Made by a program: the position numbers and the translations under genes. Below the pieces are notes generated by a model. The model did no database searches and was not told the DNA's origin. It saw only the letters and a program-made list of their open reading frames with translations. Shown piece after piece: positions 1 through 8,828 of a stretch of 40,218 nt of DNA (positions are counted from its first letter, which is position 1; each line of letters opens with the position of its first letter). The stretch spans positions 1 through 40,218 of the forward strand of contig JAGLWU010000010.1 of assembly GCA_023133275.1 (NCBI GenBank). Reading direction: 5' to 3'. The DNA comes from Candidatus Moraniibacteriota bacterium (lineage in GTDB: Bacteria > Patescibacteriota > Minisyncoccia > Moranbacterales > GCA-2747515).

Positions 1-1
1 G

Positions 2-49
2 GGCTTTAAATTGTTGAATTCAAGAGAAACTGAAGATTTATTAAATTAA
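2..49 (+). CDS. 3' end of an upstream coding sequence (partial)
   Basis: The frame beginning at base 2 is open from the window edge and stops with TAA at 47-49, seven bases before the recQ start. It would encode the last 15 residues of a protein, ending ETEDLLN. The other two forward frames stop within the first 20 bases. The tail is too short to identify. If real, it places recQ directly behind another + strand gene in the same transcription unit. No terminator lies between them. Confidence 0.4.
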   Translation, partial: GFKLLNSRETEDLLN

Positions 50-55
50 AAATAA

Positions 56-2269
56 ATGCCTAAAAAAATTCTAAAAAAAACTTTCGGTTACAACAAATTC
101 CGACCGCTCCAAAAAGAAATAATACAAAACGTCTTGAACAAAAAAGATACAGTCGTATTAATGCCAACTGGAGGAGGAAAATCACTTTGCTATCAAATTC
201 CTGCAATTCATTTGCAAGGATTAACTATTGTAGTTTCACCATTAATTTCCTTAATGAAAGATCAAGTCGATGCTCTTCGTCAAAATGGAGTTGAAGCCGC
301 TTTTTGGAATTCCACACTTTCACTTGACCAACAAAATAAATTACAAGAAAAAATACATAATAAAGAATTAAACATTCTATACATTGCACCAGAAAGATTT
401 GGAGCAGGCGGATTTTTACAATTTTTACAAAACCTCAAAGACGACATTTCACTTTTTGCTATTGATGAGGCACATTGTATTTCGGCGTGGGGACACGATT
501 TTCGTCCAGATTATCGCAACTTGCAAATTCTTAAAAACGATTTTCCAAAAATTCCCATTATTGCTTTGACTGCAACAGCAACGCCGAAAGTTTTACAAGA
601 TATAATTTCAAACTTAAATTTAAGTAAAGACTTTAAAGTTTTTCAAGGATCTTTTGATCGGAAAAATTTGTTTTATGAAGTAAAACGAAAGCAAAAATCT
701 TTTGATCAAATTTGTTATTTTTTAAACAAACGGAAAAAACAGTCGGGAATTATTTATTGTTTTTCACGAAAAAAAGTCGATGACATGGCTTCTAAATTGA
801 AACATAAAGGTTTTTCAGTTTTGCCGTATCATGCAGGTTTAACTCCACAAGTTAGATCAAAAAATCAAGATAAATTTATTAAAGATGAAGTGCAAATTAT
901 TGTGGCGACGATTGCTTTTGGGATGGGGATTGATAAGCCAGATGTTCGCTTTGTCATTCATGACAGTTTACCAAAAAATATTGAAAGTTATTATCAGGAG
1001 ACTGGGCGAGCGGGACGTGATGGTGATCCAGCACATTGTCTTTTGTTTTTTTCTTATGGCGATAAACGAAACATTGAATTTTTCTTCAATGAAATTTCAA
1101 ATGATTTAGAACAAAAAAATGCGGAGGAAAAGTTGCAAAAAATGATTGATTTTTGTGAACAAAAAAGATGTCGGCGACAAATATTGTTAAATTATTTTGA
1201 TGAAGATTTTTTAATTTCTCCAGATAGAAGTGAAGAGAATGCAAAAAAATGTTGTGATTTTTGTGCAAATCCTCCAGAGACTTTTGATGCGACAGAAATT
1301 TCTTTTAAAATATTTTCGGCGATTGCTCGGACTGATCAGCGATTTGGAATGACGACGATTGTTGATATTTTGAAAGGCAGTAAAAATAAAAAAATGACTG
1401 GGCGTGGTTTTGAGAATTTATCAGTTTTTGGAATTGTCGATGATTTTTCAAAAGATGCGATGAGTGAAATTATTCGTCAATTGGTTGAACAGGGTTTTTT
1501 GCGAATTACAAAAGATGAATTTCCTGTTTTGAAATTGATGCAACAAGCAGCTGAAACTATTTCGAAAAGGAAAATGATTAAACTTTTTGAAGTTAAGCGA
1601 ACCGTTTCAGATTCAAGAACAGATGCGCAAGAAGATTTTGAATTTGATGAGGAATTATTTGAAGATTTGCGAGTATTACGAATGAAAATTGCTCAGGAGA
1701 AAAATCTTCCTCCTTATGTTATTTTTCATGATAAGGCTTTGCGTCAGATTTCGGCGATTTTACCGACTTCGACAGATGATTTGAAAAATATTTCAGGAAT
1801 TGGTCAGCGAAAAATTAATGAGTATGGTGATGATGTTTTGGAGATTGTTCGAAATTTTTGTGAAAGGAAAAAAGTTAATGTCGGTGATCATAAAAATAAT
1901 ATTGATCTTGAAAAAATTAATAAAGTTGAAGTTAAGATTTCTCCGCCGAATGGTCGTTCGTTTGAAACGTTAAATTTTATTCAGGATGGTAAGTCCTTGG
2001 AAGAAATTGCAGAAATTTTTGCGGTTAAAGTTGGGACAATCTGTTCTCATTTAGAGCGTTTGATTTTTGCGGGGGAAATTGAGGATATTGATGATTTTGT
2101 GGATGAAAAGACTCAAGAAATTATTGCGGATGCGTTTGATGATAATTTTGAGCAGGGACTTTCTTCAATTAAAGAAGGGTTGGGGGATGATTTTAGTTAT
2201 GATGAGATTAGATTGGTGAGGGTGATTGGGTTGAGGAATGAAAATAAAAAAGTTATAATTAAGATGTAA
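56..2269 (+). CDS. recQ: ATP-dependent DNA helicase RecQ
   Basis: This 737-residue superfamily 2 helicase unwinds DNA 3'-5' in recombinational repair and restart of stalled forks. The first RecA-like domain has Walker A GGGKS (39-43) and the DEAH box (137-140) followed by the RecQ aromatic-rich loop (SAWGHDFRP). The second has the ETGRAGRDG arginine-finger motif. Next come the four-cysteine zinc motif (about 365-405, ending CCDFC), an RQC winged helix, and an HRDC domain with a helix-hairpin-helix-like GIGQRK turn (about 525-605). The C terminus (about 640-690) carries the extra helix-turn-helix found in many long bacterial RecQ proteins. Length fits the family. The ATG follows an A-rich leader without a Shine-Dalgarno sequence. 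The gene shows a marked shift from C-rich to G-rich composition along its length. Confidence 0.96.
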   Translation: MPKKILKKTFGYNKFRPLQKEIIQNVLNKKDTVVLMPTGGGKSLCYQIPAIHLQGLTIVVSPLISLMKDQVDALRQNGVEAAFWNSTLSLDQQNKLQEKIHNKELNILYIAPERFGAGGFLQFLQNLKDDISLFAIDEAHCISAWGHDFRPDYRNLQILKNDFPKIPIIALTATATPKVLQDIISNLNLSKDFKVFQGSFDRKNLFYEVKRKQKSFDQICYFLNKRKKQSGIIYCFSRKKVDDMASKLKHKGFSVLPYHAGLTPQVRSKNQDKFIKDEVQIIVATIAFGMGIDKPDVRFVIHDSLPKNIESYYQETGRAGRDGDPAHCLLFFSYGDKRNIEFFFNEISNDLEQKNAEEKLQKMIDFCEQKRCRRQILLNYFDEDFLISPDRSEENAKKCCDFCANPPETFDATEISFKIFSAIARTDQRFGMTTIVDILKGSKNKKMTGRGFENLSVFGIVDDFSKDAMSEIIRQLVEQGFLRITKDEFPVLKLMQQAAETISKRKMIKLFEVKRTVSDSRTDAQEDFEFDEELFEDLRVLRMKIAQEKNLPPYVIFHDKALRQISAILPTSTDDLKNISGIGQRKINEYGDDVLEIVRNFCERKKVNVGDHKNNIDLEKINKVEVKISPPNGRSFETLNFIQDGKSLEEIAEIFAVKVGTICSHLERLIFAGEIEDIDDFVDEKTQEIIADAFDDNFEQGLSSIKEGLGDDFSYDEIRLVRVIGLRNENKKVIIKM

Positions 2270-2289
2270 GTTTTTTAAAATTAAAATCT

Positions 2290-2895
2290 ATGAGTAAAAG
2301 AGTTTGTATTCTTGGAGATAGTATCACACAAGGTTATAACGATTTTGAAAAAGGTGGTTGGGCAGATCGATTAAAAATTTATTTTAACAAAGAGAATTCT
2401 GATCATTCATTTTTCAATTTGGGAGTTTCTGGTGATAACACAGAAGATTTATTGAAGAGATTTAAAGTGGAAGCGGAAGCAAGAAATCCTGAGGTTTTTA
2501 TTGTTGCAATTGGAATAAATGATTCTCAATATATAGAAACAAAGAGTAATCCTAGAATTGATATAGAAAATTTTAAAAATAATTTGAAAACAATTAAAGA
2601 GATCGCGGATAATTTTTCTAAAAACATAGTTTTTATTGGGTTAACTAAAGTTAATGAATCAAAGGTGATGCCTATACCTTGGAGTATTACTAAGTATTAC
2701 GATAATGAAAATGTTCAATTGTATGATCAAGTGATTAAAGATTTTTGTGAGGAAAATAACATTTATTTTATAGAAATGTTTGATTTATTAGAAGAAGAGA
2801 ATTTGTCTGATGGTTTGCATCCAGATTCTGAAGGACATAAAAAAATGTTTGAAAAAATAAAAGATTTTTTAGTTGAAAATAAAATTATTAAATAA
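2290..2895 (+). CDS. SGNH/GDSL-family hydrolase
   Basis: A 201-residue cytosolic SGNH esterase/lipase-type hydrolase. All four family blocks are visible: the nucleophile in GDSIT (Ser11), the oxyanion Gly in GVSGDN (Gly48), the Asn in GIND (Asn77), and the catalytic Asp-x-x-His in SDGLHP (Asp174, His177). There is no signal peptide, so the substrate is probably cytoplasmic. Family members include acyl-CoA thioesterase/lysophospholipase TesA types and carbohydrate esterases; the exact substrate cannot be read from the sequence. It starts 20 bases after recQ and is probably cotranscribed with it. The leader lacks a Shine-Dalgarno sequence. Confidence 0.9.
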   Translation: MSKRVCILGDSITQGYNDFEKGGWADRLKIYFNKENSDHSFFNLGVSGDNTEDLLKRFKVEAEARNPEVFIVAIGINDSQYIETKSNPRIDIENFKNNLKTIKEIADNFSKNIVFIGLTKVNESKVMPIPWSITKYYDNENVQLYDQVIKDFCEENNIYFIEMFDLLEEENLSDGLHPDSEGHKKMFEKIKDFLVENKIIK

Positions 2896-2904
2896 TTTAA
2901 ACCT

Positions 2905-3207
2905 ATGAATAAAAAACAACCGCAACCAAACAATCAAATAAAACTTGCAGATAATATCGTGGGAGCAGAATATGCCAACATTGCACAAATAATGCATAAC
3001 AAAGAAGAATTTCGTTTAATGTTTGCTCATATTTTTGAACCGACGGGAAAAGTTGTGAGTAAAATTACAGTTACTTCCAGTCATTTTAAAAGAATAGTTT
3101 TAGCGATGCAGGAAAATTTAAAAAGGTATGAAGATCAGTTTGGTGAAATTGAAAAATCGGAAGGTCCGAGTTCCGAAGGGATTGGGTTTGCGGATAGGAA
3201 AGAATAG
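2905..3207 (+). CDS. DUF3467 family protein
   Basis: A 100-residue protein matching the DUF3467 pattern as I recall it: a GAEYANIAQIMHNKEEFRLMF-type strand-helix opening, a central KVVSKITVTSSHFKRI segment, and a final helix ending in ENLKRYEDQFGEI. The family is small, cytoplasmic, widespread and of unknown biochemical function. The last 15 residues are charged and probably disordered. It starts only 9 bases after the SGNH hydrolase stop, so the two are probably cotranscribed. A promoter for the next gene begins just after its stop. Confidence 0.8.
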   Translation: MNKKQPQPNNQIKLADNIVGAEYANIAQIMHNKEEFRLMFAHIFEPTGKVVSKITVTSSHFKRIVLAMQENLKRYEDQFGEIEKSEGPSSEGIGFADRKE

Positions 3208-3215
3208 TTTTTTTG

Positions 3216-3224
3216 TGTTATAAT
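3216..3224 (+). promoter_or_regulatory. Extended -10 promoter of the lipoprotein gene at 3252
   Basis: TGTTATAAT, a consensus TGn extended -10, lies 28 bases upstream of the ATG and predicts a start near 3231. No good -35 is present at 17 bases, as expected for an extended -10 promoter. The same nine bases occur at 7848, 15297 and 32158, each ahead of a gene. Confidence 0.65.
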
Positions 3225-3251
3225 CGATATACTTATTTTTAATAAAACATT

Positions 3252-4130
3252 ATGAAGAAAATATTAATTTTGTTTGGGCTAATATTTGTTCTAGCTGGTT
3301 GTGGGCAACAGGTACAAAAAGATGTTTTAGATGAGCAAAAAGTAAAAGATGAGAGTAAGAAAAGTCAAAATAAAAAAGAAGTTGTTATTACTGAAGATAA
3401 AAATTTAGTTAAAGAAAAAAAGGACTTAGATAATATTTCAGAGCAAAAAGAGAACGATTTAGCTGTTTATAAAAATGAAAAATATAATTACAGTTTTAAA
3501 TATCCAAAGGACTGGTATCTTTATGAATATTCTGAGTATAAAGAAAAATGTCCAACTGATAGTCCTATATATGGAGAAGGTGTTATTACTTTAAGTAGGA
3601 CTAAACTAGAAGGATGTGAGATTGTTGGAGATGGAAGTCGTAATAGTATTTTTGGTGGGGATATTATTTTTTGGGCAGGAGATAAGGGTGGTTCGGTTCA
3701 TCCTGTTGAGGGAAAAATAAACTATGGAAGGGAAGAAGTATTTATTGGAAATGTCATAAGATCATTAAAAAATATTCCTTCTTCAGATACAGCTTTACCG
3801 ATAGTTTCTTATAAATTTAGGGTAGCAAAGTTTAATTATGGTGTAATGTTTAAATCAAAAGATAGAAAAAATATTGACCTAGAATTAGCTAAATTTTTAG
3901 ATAGTATAGTTATAGAAGATTATTATTGTGAAACAGATAGTGATTGTGTTATAAAAGAAGAAAAAGATACTTGTCTTGAATGTGATAAAAAGTTTACTTG
4001 TGTTAATGAAAATTCAGAAATTGATAAAATGGAACCTATGTGTGCTCTATCGAAAGATTATGAAACATGTATTAATTCAGTTATTCCTACAGGTTGTCAG
4101 TGTGTAAATAACATATGTGAGTCTAATTAA
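3252..4130 (+). CDS. Lipoprotein with a PsbP-like region and Cys-rich tail
   Basis: A 292-residue predicted lipoprotein. The N terminus is a short signal peptide ending in the lipobox LAGC (Cys17), so it should be lipid-anchored on the outer face of the cytoplasmic membrane. A charged Lys/Glu linker (about 20-75) is followed by a domain beginning YKNEKYNYSFKYPKDWY. This opening resembles the PsbP-like fold seen in many small bacterial lipoproteins, and the second lipoprotein in this window has a similar one. The last 70 residues hold ten or more cysteines in a C-x-x-D-x-D-C pattern, suggesting a disulfide-stabilised module outside the cell. Function is unknown. It has its own extended -10 promoter. 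Confidence 0.8.
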   Translation: MKKILILFGLIFVLAGCGQQVQKDVLDEQKVKDESKKSQNKKEVVITEDKNLVKEKKDLDNISEQKENDLAVYKNEKYNYSFKYPKDWYLYEYSEYKEKCPTDSPIYGEGVITLSRTKLEGCEIVGDGSRNSIFGGDIIFWAGDKGGSVHPVEGKINYGREEVFIGNVIRSLKNIPSSDTALPIVSYKFRVAKFNYGVMFKSKDRKNIDLELAKFLDSIVIEDYYCETDSDCVIKEEKDTCLECDKKFTCVNENSEIDKMEPMCALSKDYETCINSVIPTGCQCVNNICESN

Positions 4131-4147
4131 TTTTTGATTTAGTAAAT

Positions 4148-4176
4148 AAAACCTCTTTCCTAGTGATTGAGGCTTT
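4148..4176 (+). terminator. Weak rho-independent terminator after the lipoprotein gene
   Basis: AAA-A-CCTC pairs with GAGG-C-TTT across a 13-base loop, with one A-C mismatch, and is followed by TTTTTGTTTTG. It sits 18 bases after the stop and before the pheT regulatory region. The stem is short and imperfect, so it is a moderate call. Confidence 0.5.
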
Positions 4177-4218
4177 TTGTTTTGTTAGCGTGTTGAATAT
4201 TTAAAATCATGCATTAAA

Positions 4219-4237
4219 AAGCCCGTGCGGCGAGCAC
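4219..4237 (+). repeat. Conserved GC-rich intergenic motif, copy 1 (upstream of pheT)
   Basis: AAGCCCGTGCGGCGAGCAC, identical to copies at 16282, 26750 and 33277 and in the same orientation. Here it is preceded by ATGCATTAAA and followed by TTTATTTATTTTT. It ends 40 bases before the pheT -35. The inner part can form a 4-bp GTGC/GCAC hairpin. It stands out because the surrounding intergenic DNA is almost only A and T. Confidence 0.9.
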
Positions 4238-4277
4238 TTTATTTATTTTTCTTGAGGATTTGAAAAAACTTAAAATT

Positions 4278-4306
4278 TTGCAACACCTTTTTTAAAATGT
4301 TACAAT
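4278..4306 (+). promoter_or_regulatory. pheT promoter
   Basis: TTGCAA, 17 bases, TACAAT. The predicted start is near 4313, giving a leader of about 32 bases before the ATG at 4345. It lies downstream of motif copy 1. Confidence 0.7.
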
Positions 4307-4344
4307 TGAGAATGTAAAATTAACTTTTTAAAATACTAAATTTT

Positions 4345-6759
4345 ATGAAATTTTCATATAACTGGCTCAAGGAAATAAGCGGAACTAAAAAAACAGCTCA
4401 AGAAATAGCAGATTTATTTCTAACACATAGCTTTGAAGTTGAAGAAATTATCGATTTAGGAAAAAATTTAGAAAATGTAGTTGTTGGTGAAGTTTTAAGT
4501 GTAGAAAAACATTCTGATGCAGATAAATTAAATGTAGCTAAAGTGAATGTTGGCAATGAAAAATTGCAGATTGTTTGTGGTGCATCAAATTTAGAAGTTG
4601 GACAAAAAGTTCCTGTGGCATTGATTGGAGCGAAATTACCAATGCCAGAAAATAAAGAAACTATTAAATTTTTTGAAATTAAAAAGGCTAAATTGCGAGG
4701 AATTGAGTCGAGTGGGATGATTTGTGCGGAAGATGAATTAGAGTTGGGAGAAAATCACGATGGAATTATGGTTTTAGCTGAAAATGCGGAAGTTGGTCAG
4801 TCTCTCGCAGAATATTTACAGTTGAATGATTTTGTTTTTGACATTGATATTTTACCAAATCGGGGACATGATTGTTTAAGTTATAATGGAATTGCACGGG
4901 AAATTGTTACTTTGGATCAAAATATTGATTTAAAAGATTGGCAGGAAAAAAATGTTGAGAATGATATTTTTTCTGATAAAAAAGGTGATAGTTTGAATAT
5001 TTCTATTGATACGGAAAATTGTAATCGCTATATTGGTACAAAGATTAGTGGTGTGAAAATTGGTGAGGCGCCAGAGTGGATGAAAGTAAGATTAAAAGCG
5101 TCAGGAATGAATTCTATTAATAATATTGTTGATATTACTAATTATGTGATGTTGGAAACTGGTCAGCCGTTGCATGCTTTTGATACAAATAAAGTTGAAA
5201 AAATTTCTGTTCGTCAGGCAAAAAATAAGGAAAAAATAATGTTATTAGATGATGATGAAATTGAATTGATTGAAGATGATATTGTAATTACTGATGGAAA
5301 AAATCCGATTGCATTGGCGGGTGTGATGGGTGGTAAAGATAGTGGAATTGCAGATGAGACGACAGATATTATTTTGGAAAGTGCTAATTTTAATTCCAGT
5401 TCAATTCGTTTTACACAACGGCGGTATAATTTGCAAACAGATGCAGCTTATCGTTTTGAGCGAGATATTGATCCTAATTTTACTGAGCAGGCGACAGTGC
5501 GAGCGATTGAGTTAATTCAAGAATTATGTGGTGGAAAAGTTGAAATTGTTAAAGATAATTATAATAAAAAAATTAAGCCGTGGACAGTTCAGCTTTCGGG
5601 TGAATACGTGAGAAAACTTTTGGGAACCGATATTTCTAGCGAAAAAATTGTGAATATTTTAGAGCGGTTGGGAATTGGTACAGATGGAAAAGCAGGTGAG
5701 GAAAAAATTTCTTGCATTATTCCAACTCGACGAAGGGATTTGCGAGGTCAGGAAGATTTGATTGAAGAAATTGGACGAGTTTATGGTTACGACAAAATTA
5801 AACCAATTCCAATTGTTGGAAATGTTGAATTGCCATATCGAAATGAACAGAGATTTTTTGAGCGAGCTTTGAAAGACATTTGTGTGGGAAGTGGTTTTAG
5901 TGAAATTAAAGGCTATTCTTTTTACGGAAAAGATCAAGCGGAGGCAATTGGTTTAGGTGAGAAAAAACATTTAGCTCTTTTGAATCCATTTAATGTGGAA
6001 CAAGATTTTTTACGACGAACTTTGGCGGTTCATTTGCTTTCTGCGGACAAGAAAAATTTGAGTTATTTTGATCAAGTGAATATTTTTGAAATTGGTAGGA
6101 TTTATAATCCAACTGAAAATTCTCTTCCTGATGAAAAATTAGTTTTTGGTGCAAGTGTGGCGAGTAAAAATAAAAAGGGTGAACAATTTTTTGAACTGAA
6201 AGGTTTGCTGGAAGTTTTATTTGAACGAGTTGGTTTGAATGATTTTTATTTCGATGATTCTTTAGATGAGACTGAACAATATTTAATTCCGTCTTTGCAT
6301 CCATCTCGACAAGCGGTAATTAAGATTGCGGACGGAAAGGTTTTAGGTTGGATTGGTGAAATGAGTCGAAATTCTCATAAGCACTTTGGCTTGAAAAAAG
6401 TTAAAGTATCAGTTTGTGAGATTGACATTGATAATTTGCTAGCGGAGACAGAGAAAGAGCGATTTTTTGAACCGTTGGCGAAGTTTCCTTTTGTGAATCG
6501 TGATTTGTCGATGATTGTTGGCGAAGAGGTCCGAGTTGGTGATGTTGAACGGGTGATTTATATGGCTGGTGGTGATTTGGTGAAAGATGTTGATTTGTTC
6601 GATCTTTATGTGAATGCTGAAAGCAGTGAGCGTTCAATGGCTTTTCGGATTACATTTGGAAATGTTGAGAGGACTTTGAAATCTGAGGAAGTTGATGAGA
6701 GGATTATTAAAATTATTGAGAGTGTTGAGGAGAAATTGGGAGTTGAGGTGAGGAAATAA
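4345..6759 (+). CDS. pheT: Phenylalanine-tRNA ligase beta subunit
   Basis: An 804-residue beta subunit of the alpha2-beta2 enzyme that charges tRNA-Phe. Visible in order: the N-terminal domain with an EMAP-II-like tRNA-binding fold (about 40-150, VVVGEVLSVEKHSDADKLN, VCGASNLEVGQKVPVALIGA), the B3/B4 editing region (about 210-390, with GQPLHAFD and IALAGVMGG), the B5 domain, the class II-like core (RRRDLRGQEDLIEEIGRVYGYD onward), and the C-terminal FDX-ACB anticodon-binding domain (KFPFVNRDLSMIVGEEV to the end). Length is typical. pheS is not adjacent in this window, unlike the common pheST order, so the alpha subunit must be encoded elsewhere. It has its own promoter and an upstream GC-rich motif. 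Composition shifts to G-rich toward the 3' end. Confidence 0.97.
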   Translation: MKFSYNWLKEISGTKKTAQEIADLFLTHSFEVEEIIDLGKNLENVVVGEVLSVEKHSDADKLNVAKVNVGNEKLQIVCGASNLEVGQKVPVALIGAKLPMPENKETIKFFEIKKAKLRGIESSGMICAEDELELGENHDGIMVLAENAEVGQSLAEYLQLNDFVFDIDILPNRGHDCLSYNGIAREIVTLDQNIDLKDWQEKNVENDIFSDKKGDSLNISIDTENCNRYIGTKISGVKIGEAPEWMKVRLKASGMNSINNIVDITNYVMLETGQPLHAFDTNKVEKISVRQAKNKEKIMLLDDDEIELIEDDIVITDGKNPIALAGVMGGKDSGIADETTDIILESANFNSSSIRFTQRRYNLQTDAAYRFERDIDPNFTEQATVRAIELIQELCGGKVEIVKDNYNKKIKPWTVQLSGEYVRKLLGTDISSEKIVNILERLGIGTDGKAGEEKISCIIPTRRRDLRGQEDLIEEIGRVYGYDKIKPIPIVGNVELPYRNEQRFFERALKDICVGSGFSEIKGYSFYGKDQAEAIGLGEKKHLALLNPFNVEQDFLRRTLAVHLLSADKKNLSYFDQVNIFEIGRIYNPTENSLPDEKLVFGASVASKNKKGEQFFELKGLLEVLFERVGLNDFYFDDSLDETEQYLIPSLHPSRQAVIKIADGKVLGWIGEMSRNSHKHFGLKKVKVSVCEIDIDNLLAETEKERFFEPLAKFPFVNRDLSMIVGEEVRVGDVERVIYMAGGDLVKDVDLFDLYVNAESSERSMAFRITFGNVERTLKSEEVDERIIKIIESVEEKLGVEVRK

Positions 6760-6783
6760 GAGATTTTAAAAATAAAAGTATTT

Positions 6784-7773
6784 ATGAATAATCTAAAATT
6801 TATTGATTTTTGTGCAGGTATTGGAGGAGGGAGGCTTGCGTTTGAGAATCTAGGACTTGAATGTCTTGGTTTTTCTGAAATTGATAAAAATGCTGAAAAA
6901 ACATATAAATTATTTTATGGAGAAAACGAAAAGAATTATGGAGATTTAACAAAAATAAATACAGATGAATTACTAGATTTTGATGTAATGGTTGGAGGTT
7001 TTCCTTGTCAGACATTTTCTGTAATTGGGCAAAGAAAAGGAATGAAAGATGAAAGAGGTGAAATAATTTTTCATCTTATAAATATAATGAAGAAAAAAAA
7101 TGTTAAATTTTTTCTCTTAGAAAATGTAAAAGGTCTTGTAAATCATGATAAAGGAAGATCTTTAAAAATTATTTTAGAAGCTCTTAATGAAGCTGGTTAT
7201 CATGTAGATTGGAAGGTTTTAAGTAGTATCAATTATGGAGTTCCACAAATGAGAGAAAGAATTTATTTTATGGGAATTAGAAAAGATTTATTAAATGATA
7301 ATATAAAGTTTTCTTTTCCAAAAAATACTACACAAACAGCAAATGTTGAAGATTTTTTAATTGATGATAGTGATCTTACTTTTAATGAAAAACAACAAGC
7401 CTATAAAACTTTTCTAAAATATCTCAATAATAAATACAACCAAAACAAACATTTAATAGAAAAATTATTAGAAAGTGAATATCTTGTTTTAGATACAAGA
7501 CAATCAGATTTGAGATTATATTACAATAGAGTTCCAACTCTTAGACTTGGAAGACATGGAATTTTGTATGTAAAAAATGGAAAATTCAGAAAATTATCTG
7601 GCTATGAATCCTTACTGTTACAAGGATTTCCGAAAAAACTAGCAAAAAAAGCAAAAGAAAATATTGCAGAAGCTCATATTTTGAGACAGGCAGGAAATGC
7701 AATGACTGTAAACACGGTACAAGCAATAGCTGAAAAAATGCTAGATTTTGCAAAAAATTTAAAAATTAACTAA
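6784..7773 (+). CDS. DNA (cytosine-5)-methyltransferase 1
   Basis: A 329-residue m5C methyltransferase that transfers a methyl group from AdoMet to carbon 5 of cytosine in a specific DNA site. Motif I is FCAGIGGGRLAFENLG (9-24). The catalytic Cys75 is in GGFPCQTFS. Motif VI ENV is at 113-115 and motif VIII QMRERIY at about 155-161. The C terminus carries motif IX/X elements (RKLSGYESLLLQGFP, RQAGNAM). All catalytic motifs are intact, so it is probably active; its target site is not readable. A short open frame starts 8 bases after its stop and looks like the stub of a lost gene, so this enzyme may now be without a partner nuclease. Confidence 0.95.
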   Translation: MNNLKFIDFCAGIGGGRLAFENLGLECLGFSEIDKNAEKTYKLFYGENEKNYGDLTKINTDELLDFDVMVGGFPCQTFSVIGQRKGMKDERGEIIFHLINIMKKKNVKFFLLENVKGLVNHDKGRSLKIILEALNEAGYHVDWKVLSSINYGVPQMRERIYFMGIRKDLLNDNIKFSFPKNTTQTANVEDFLIDDSDLTFNEKQQAYKTFLKYLNNKYNQNKHLIEKLLESEYLVLDTRQSDLRLYYNRVPTLRLGRHGILYVKNGKFRKLSGYESLLLQGFPKKLAKKAKENIAEAHILRQAGNAMTVNTVQAIAEKMLDFAKNLKIN

Positions 7774-7781
7774 AAGATTTT

Positions 7782-7859
7782 ATGAATGATAAACAAGCCA
7801 AAGGTTCAAAAACTGCAAAAGACGGATTTAAAAATGAGTATATTCTATGTTATAATTAA
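7782..7859 (+). pseudogene. 25-codon stub, possibly the start of a lost restriction endonuclease gene
   Basis: An ATG-led frame of 25 codons starts 8 bases after methyltransferase 1 and reads MNDKQAKGSKTAKDGFKNE before a divergent tail and TAA. From memory, a KGSKTAKxGFxNE opening is found at the N terminus of some type II restriction endonucleases. The tight spacing behind a methyltransferase fits an M-R operon whose R gene has been deleted. The 3' end of the stub contains the extended -10 promoter of methyltransferase 2, so the deletion may have joined two separate systems. The assignment is tentative; it could also be a chance short frame. Confidence 0.45.
7848..7856 (+). promoter_or_regulatory. 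Extended -10 promoter of methyltransferase 2
   Basis: TGTTATAAT inside the end of the stub frame. The predicted start is near 7863, 25 bases before the ATG at 7888. No clear -35. It is the same nine-base element as upstream of the genes at 3252, 15315 and 32192. Confidence 0.6.
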
Positions 7860-7887
7860 ATTATCATAATAAATTTAAAAAATATAG

Positions 7888-8826
7888 ATGAAATTTATAG
7901 ATTTATTCGCTGGAATAGGTGGAATAAAAACAGGTTTTGAAAAAGTTGGTTTTGATTGTGTTTTTTCTAATGATTTTGATAAAAATGCAAAAATAACATT
8001 TGATTTGAATTTTTCTAATCCAATGGTTCTTGGTGATATTCAAGAAATTAAACTTGATGATATTCCTAATTTTGATGTTTTATGCGGAGGTTTTCCTTGT
8101 CAGCCTTTTTCGATTGCGGGATATAGACAAGGGTTCAAAGATGAAGATGGAAGAGGAAATTTATTTTTTGATATAGTTAGAATTTTAAAAGAAAAAAAGC
8201 CAAAAGCCTTTTTATTGGAAAATGTTAAAAATTTAAAAACACATGATAAAGGACATACAGTAAAAGTTATTTTTGAACAGCTTGAGAGTTTAGGCTATAA
8301 AGTTGATAAAGATGTTTTGAATACTATAAAATATGGAAATCTTCCTCAAAATAGAGAAAGAATTTACATTGTTGGTTTTTTAGAACAGGAAGCTTTTGAA
8401 AAATTTGAATTTCCAAAGAAGATAAAACTTACAAAAACTATCCATGATTGTTTGGAAAATAAAAAGATTGATGATAAATATTATTATAATGACAAACCTC
8501 TTTATGAAAAATTGAAGGATGATGTTATAAAAAAAGATACAGTATATCAATGGAGGAGAAAATATGTTAGAGAAAATAAAAGTGGCGTTTGTCCTACTTT
8601 AACAGCAAATATGGGAATGGGTGGTCATAATGTACCAATTATTTTGGATTCAAAAGGAATTAGAAAGCTAACACCAAGAGAATGTGCTAATTTTCAAGGG
8701 TTTCCGAAAAGTTATAAATTACCAGATATAGCGGATTCTCATTTATATAAACAGTTTGGTAATTCTGTTTCGATACCTGTAATAAAAAGAGTTGCAAAAA
8801 ATATTTATAAAGCTTTAAATAAATAG
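7888..8826 (+). CDS. DNA (cytosine-5)-methyltransferase 2
   Basis: A 312-residue m5C methyltransferase, distinct in sequence from the one upstream. Motif I is DLFAGIGGIKTGFEKVG (5-21), the catalytic Cys71 lies in GGFPCQPFS, ENV is at 111-113, the QNRERIY motif at about 155, and motif X is QFGNSVS near the C terminus. The region between motifs VIII and IX (about 185-255), which sets target specificity, contains YQWRRKYVRENKSGVCPTLTANMG. The restriction endonuclease gene starts two bases after its stop, so it is the likely cognate protecting enzyme. It has an extended -10 promoter of its own. Confidence 0.95.
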   Translation: MKFIDLFAGIGGIKTGFEKVGFDCVFSNDFDKNAKITFDLNFSNPMVLGDIQEIKLDDIPNFDVLCGGFPCQPFSIAGYRQGFKDEDGRGNLFFDIVRILKEKKPKAFLLENVKNLKTHDKGHTVKVIFEQLESLGYKVDKDVLNTIKYGNLPQNRERIYIVGFLEQEAFEKFEFPKKIKLTKTIHDCLENKKIDDKYYYNDKPLYEKLKDDVIKKDTVYQWRRKYVRENKSGVCPTLTANMGMGGHNVPIILDSKGIRKLTPRECANFQGFPKSYKLPDIADSHLYKQFGNSVSIPVIKRVAKNIYKALNK

Positions 8827-8828
8827 TT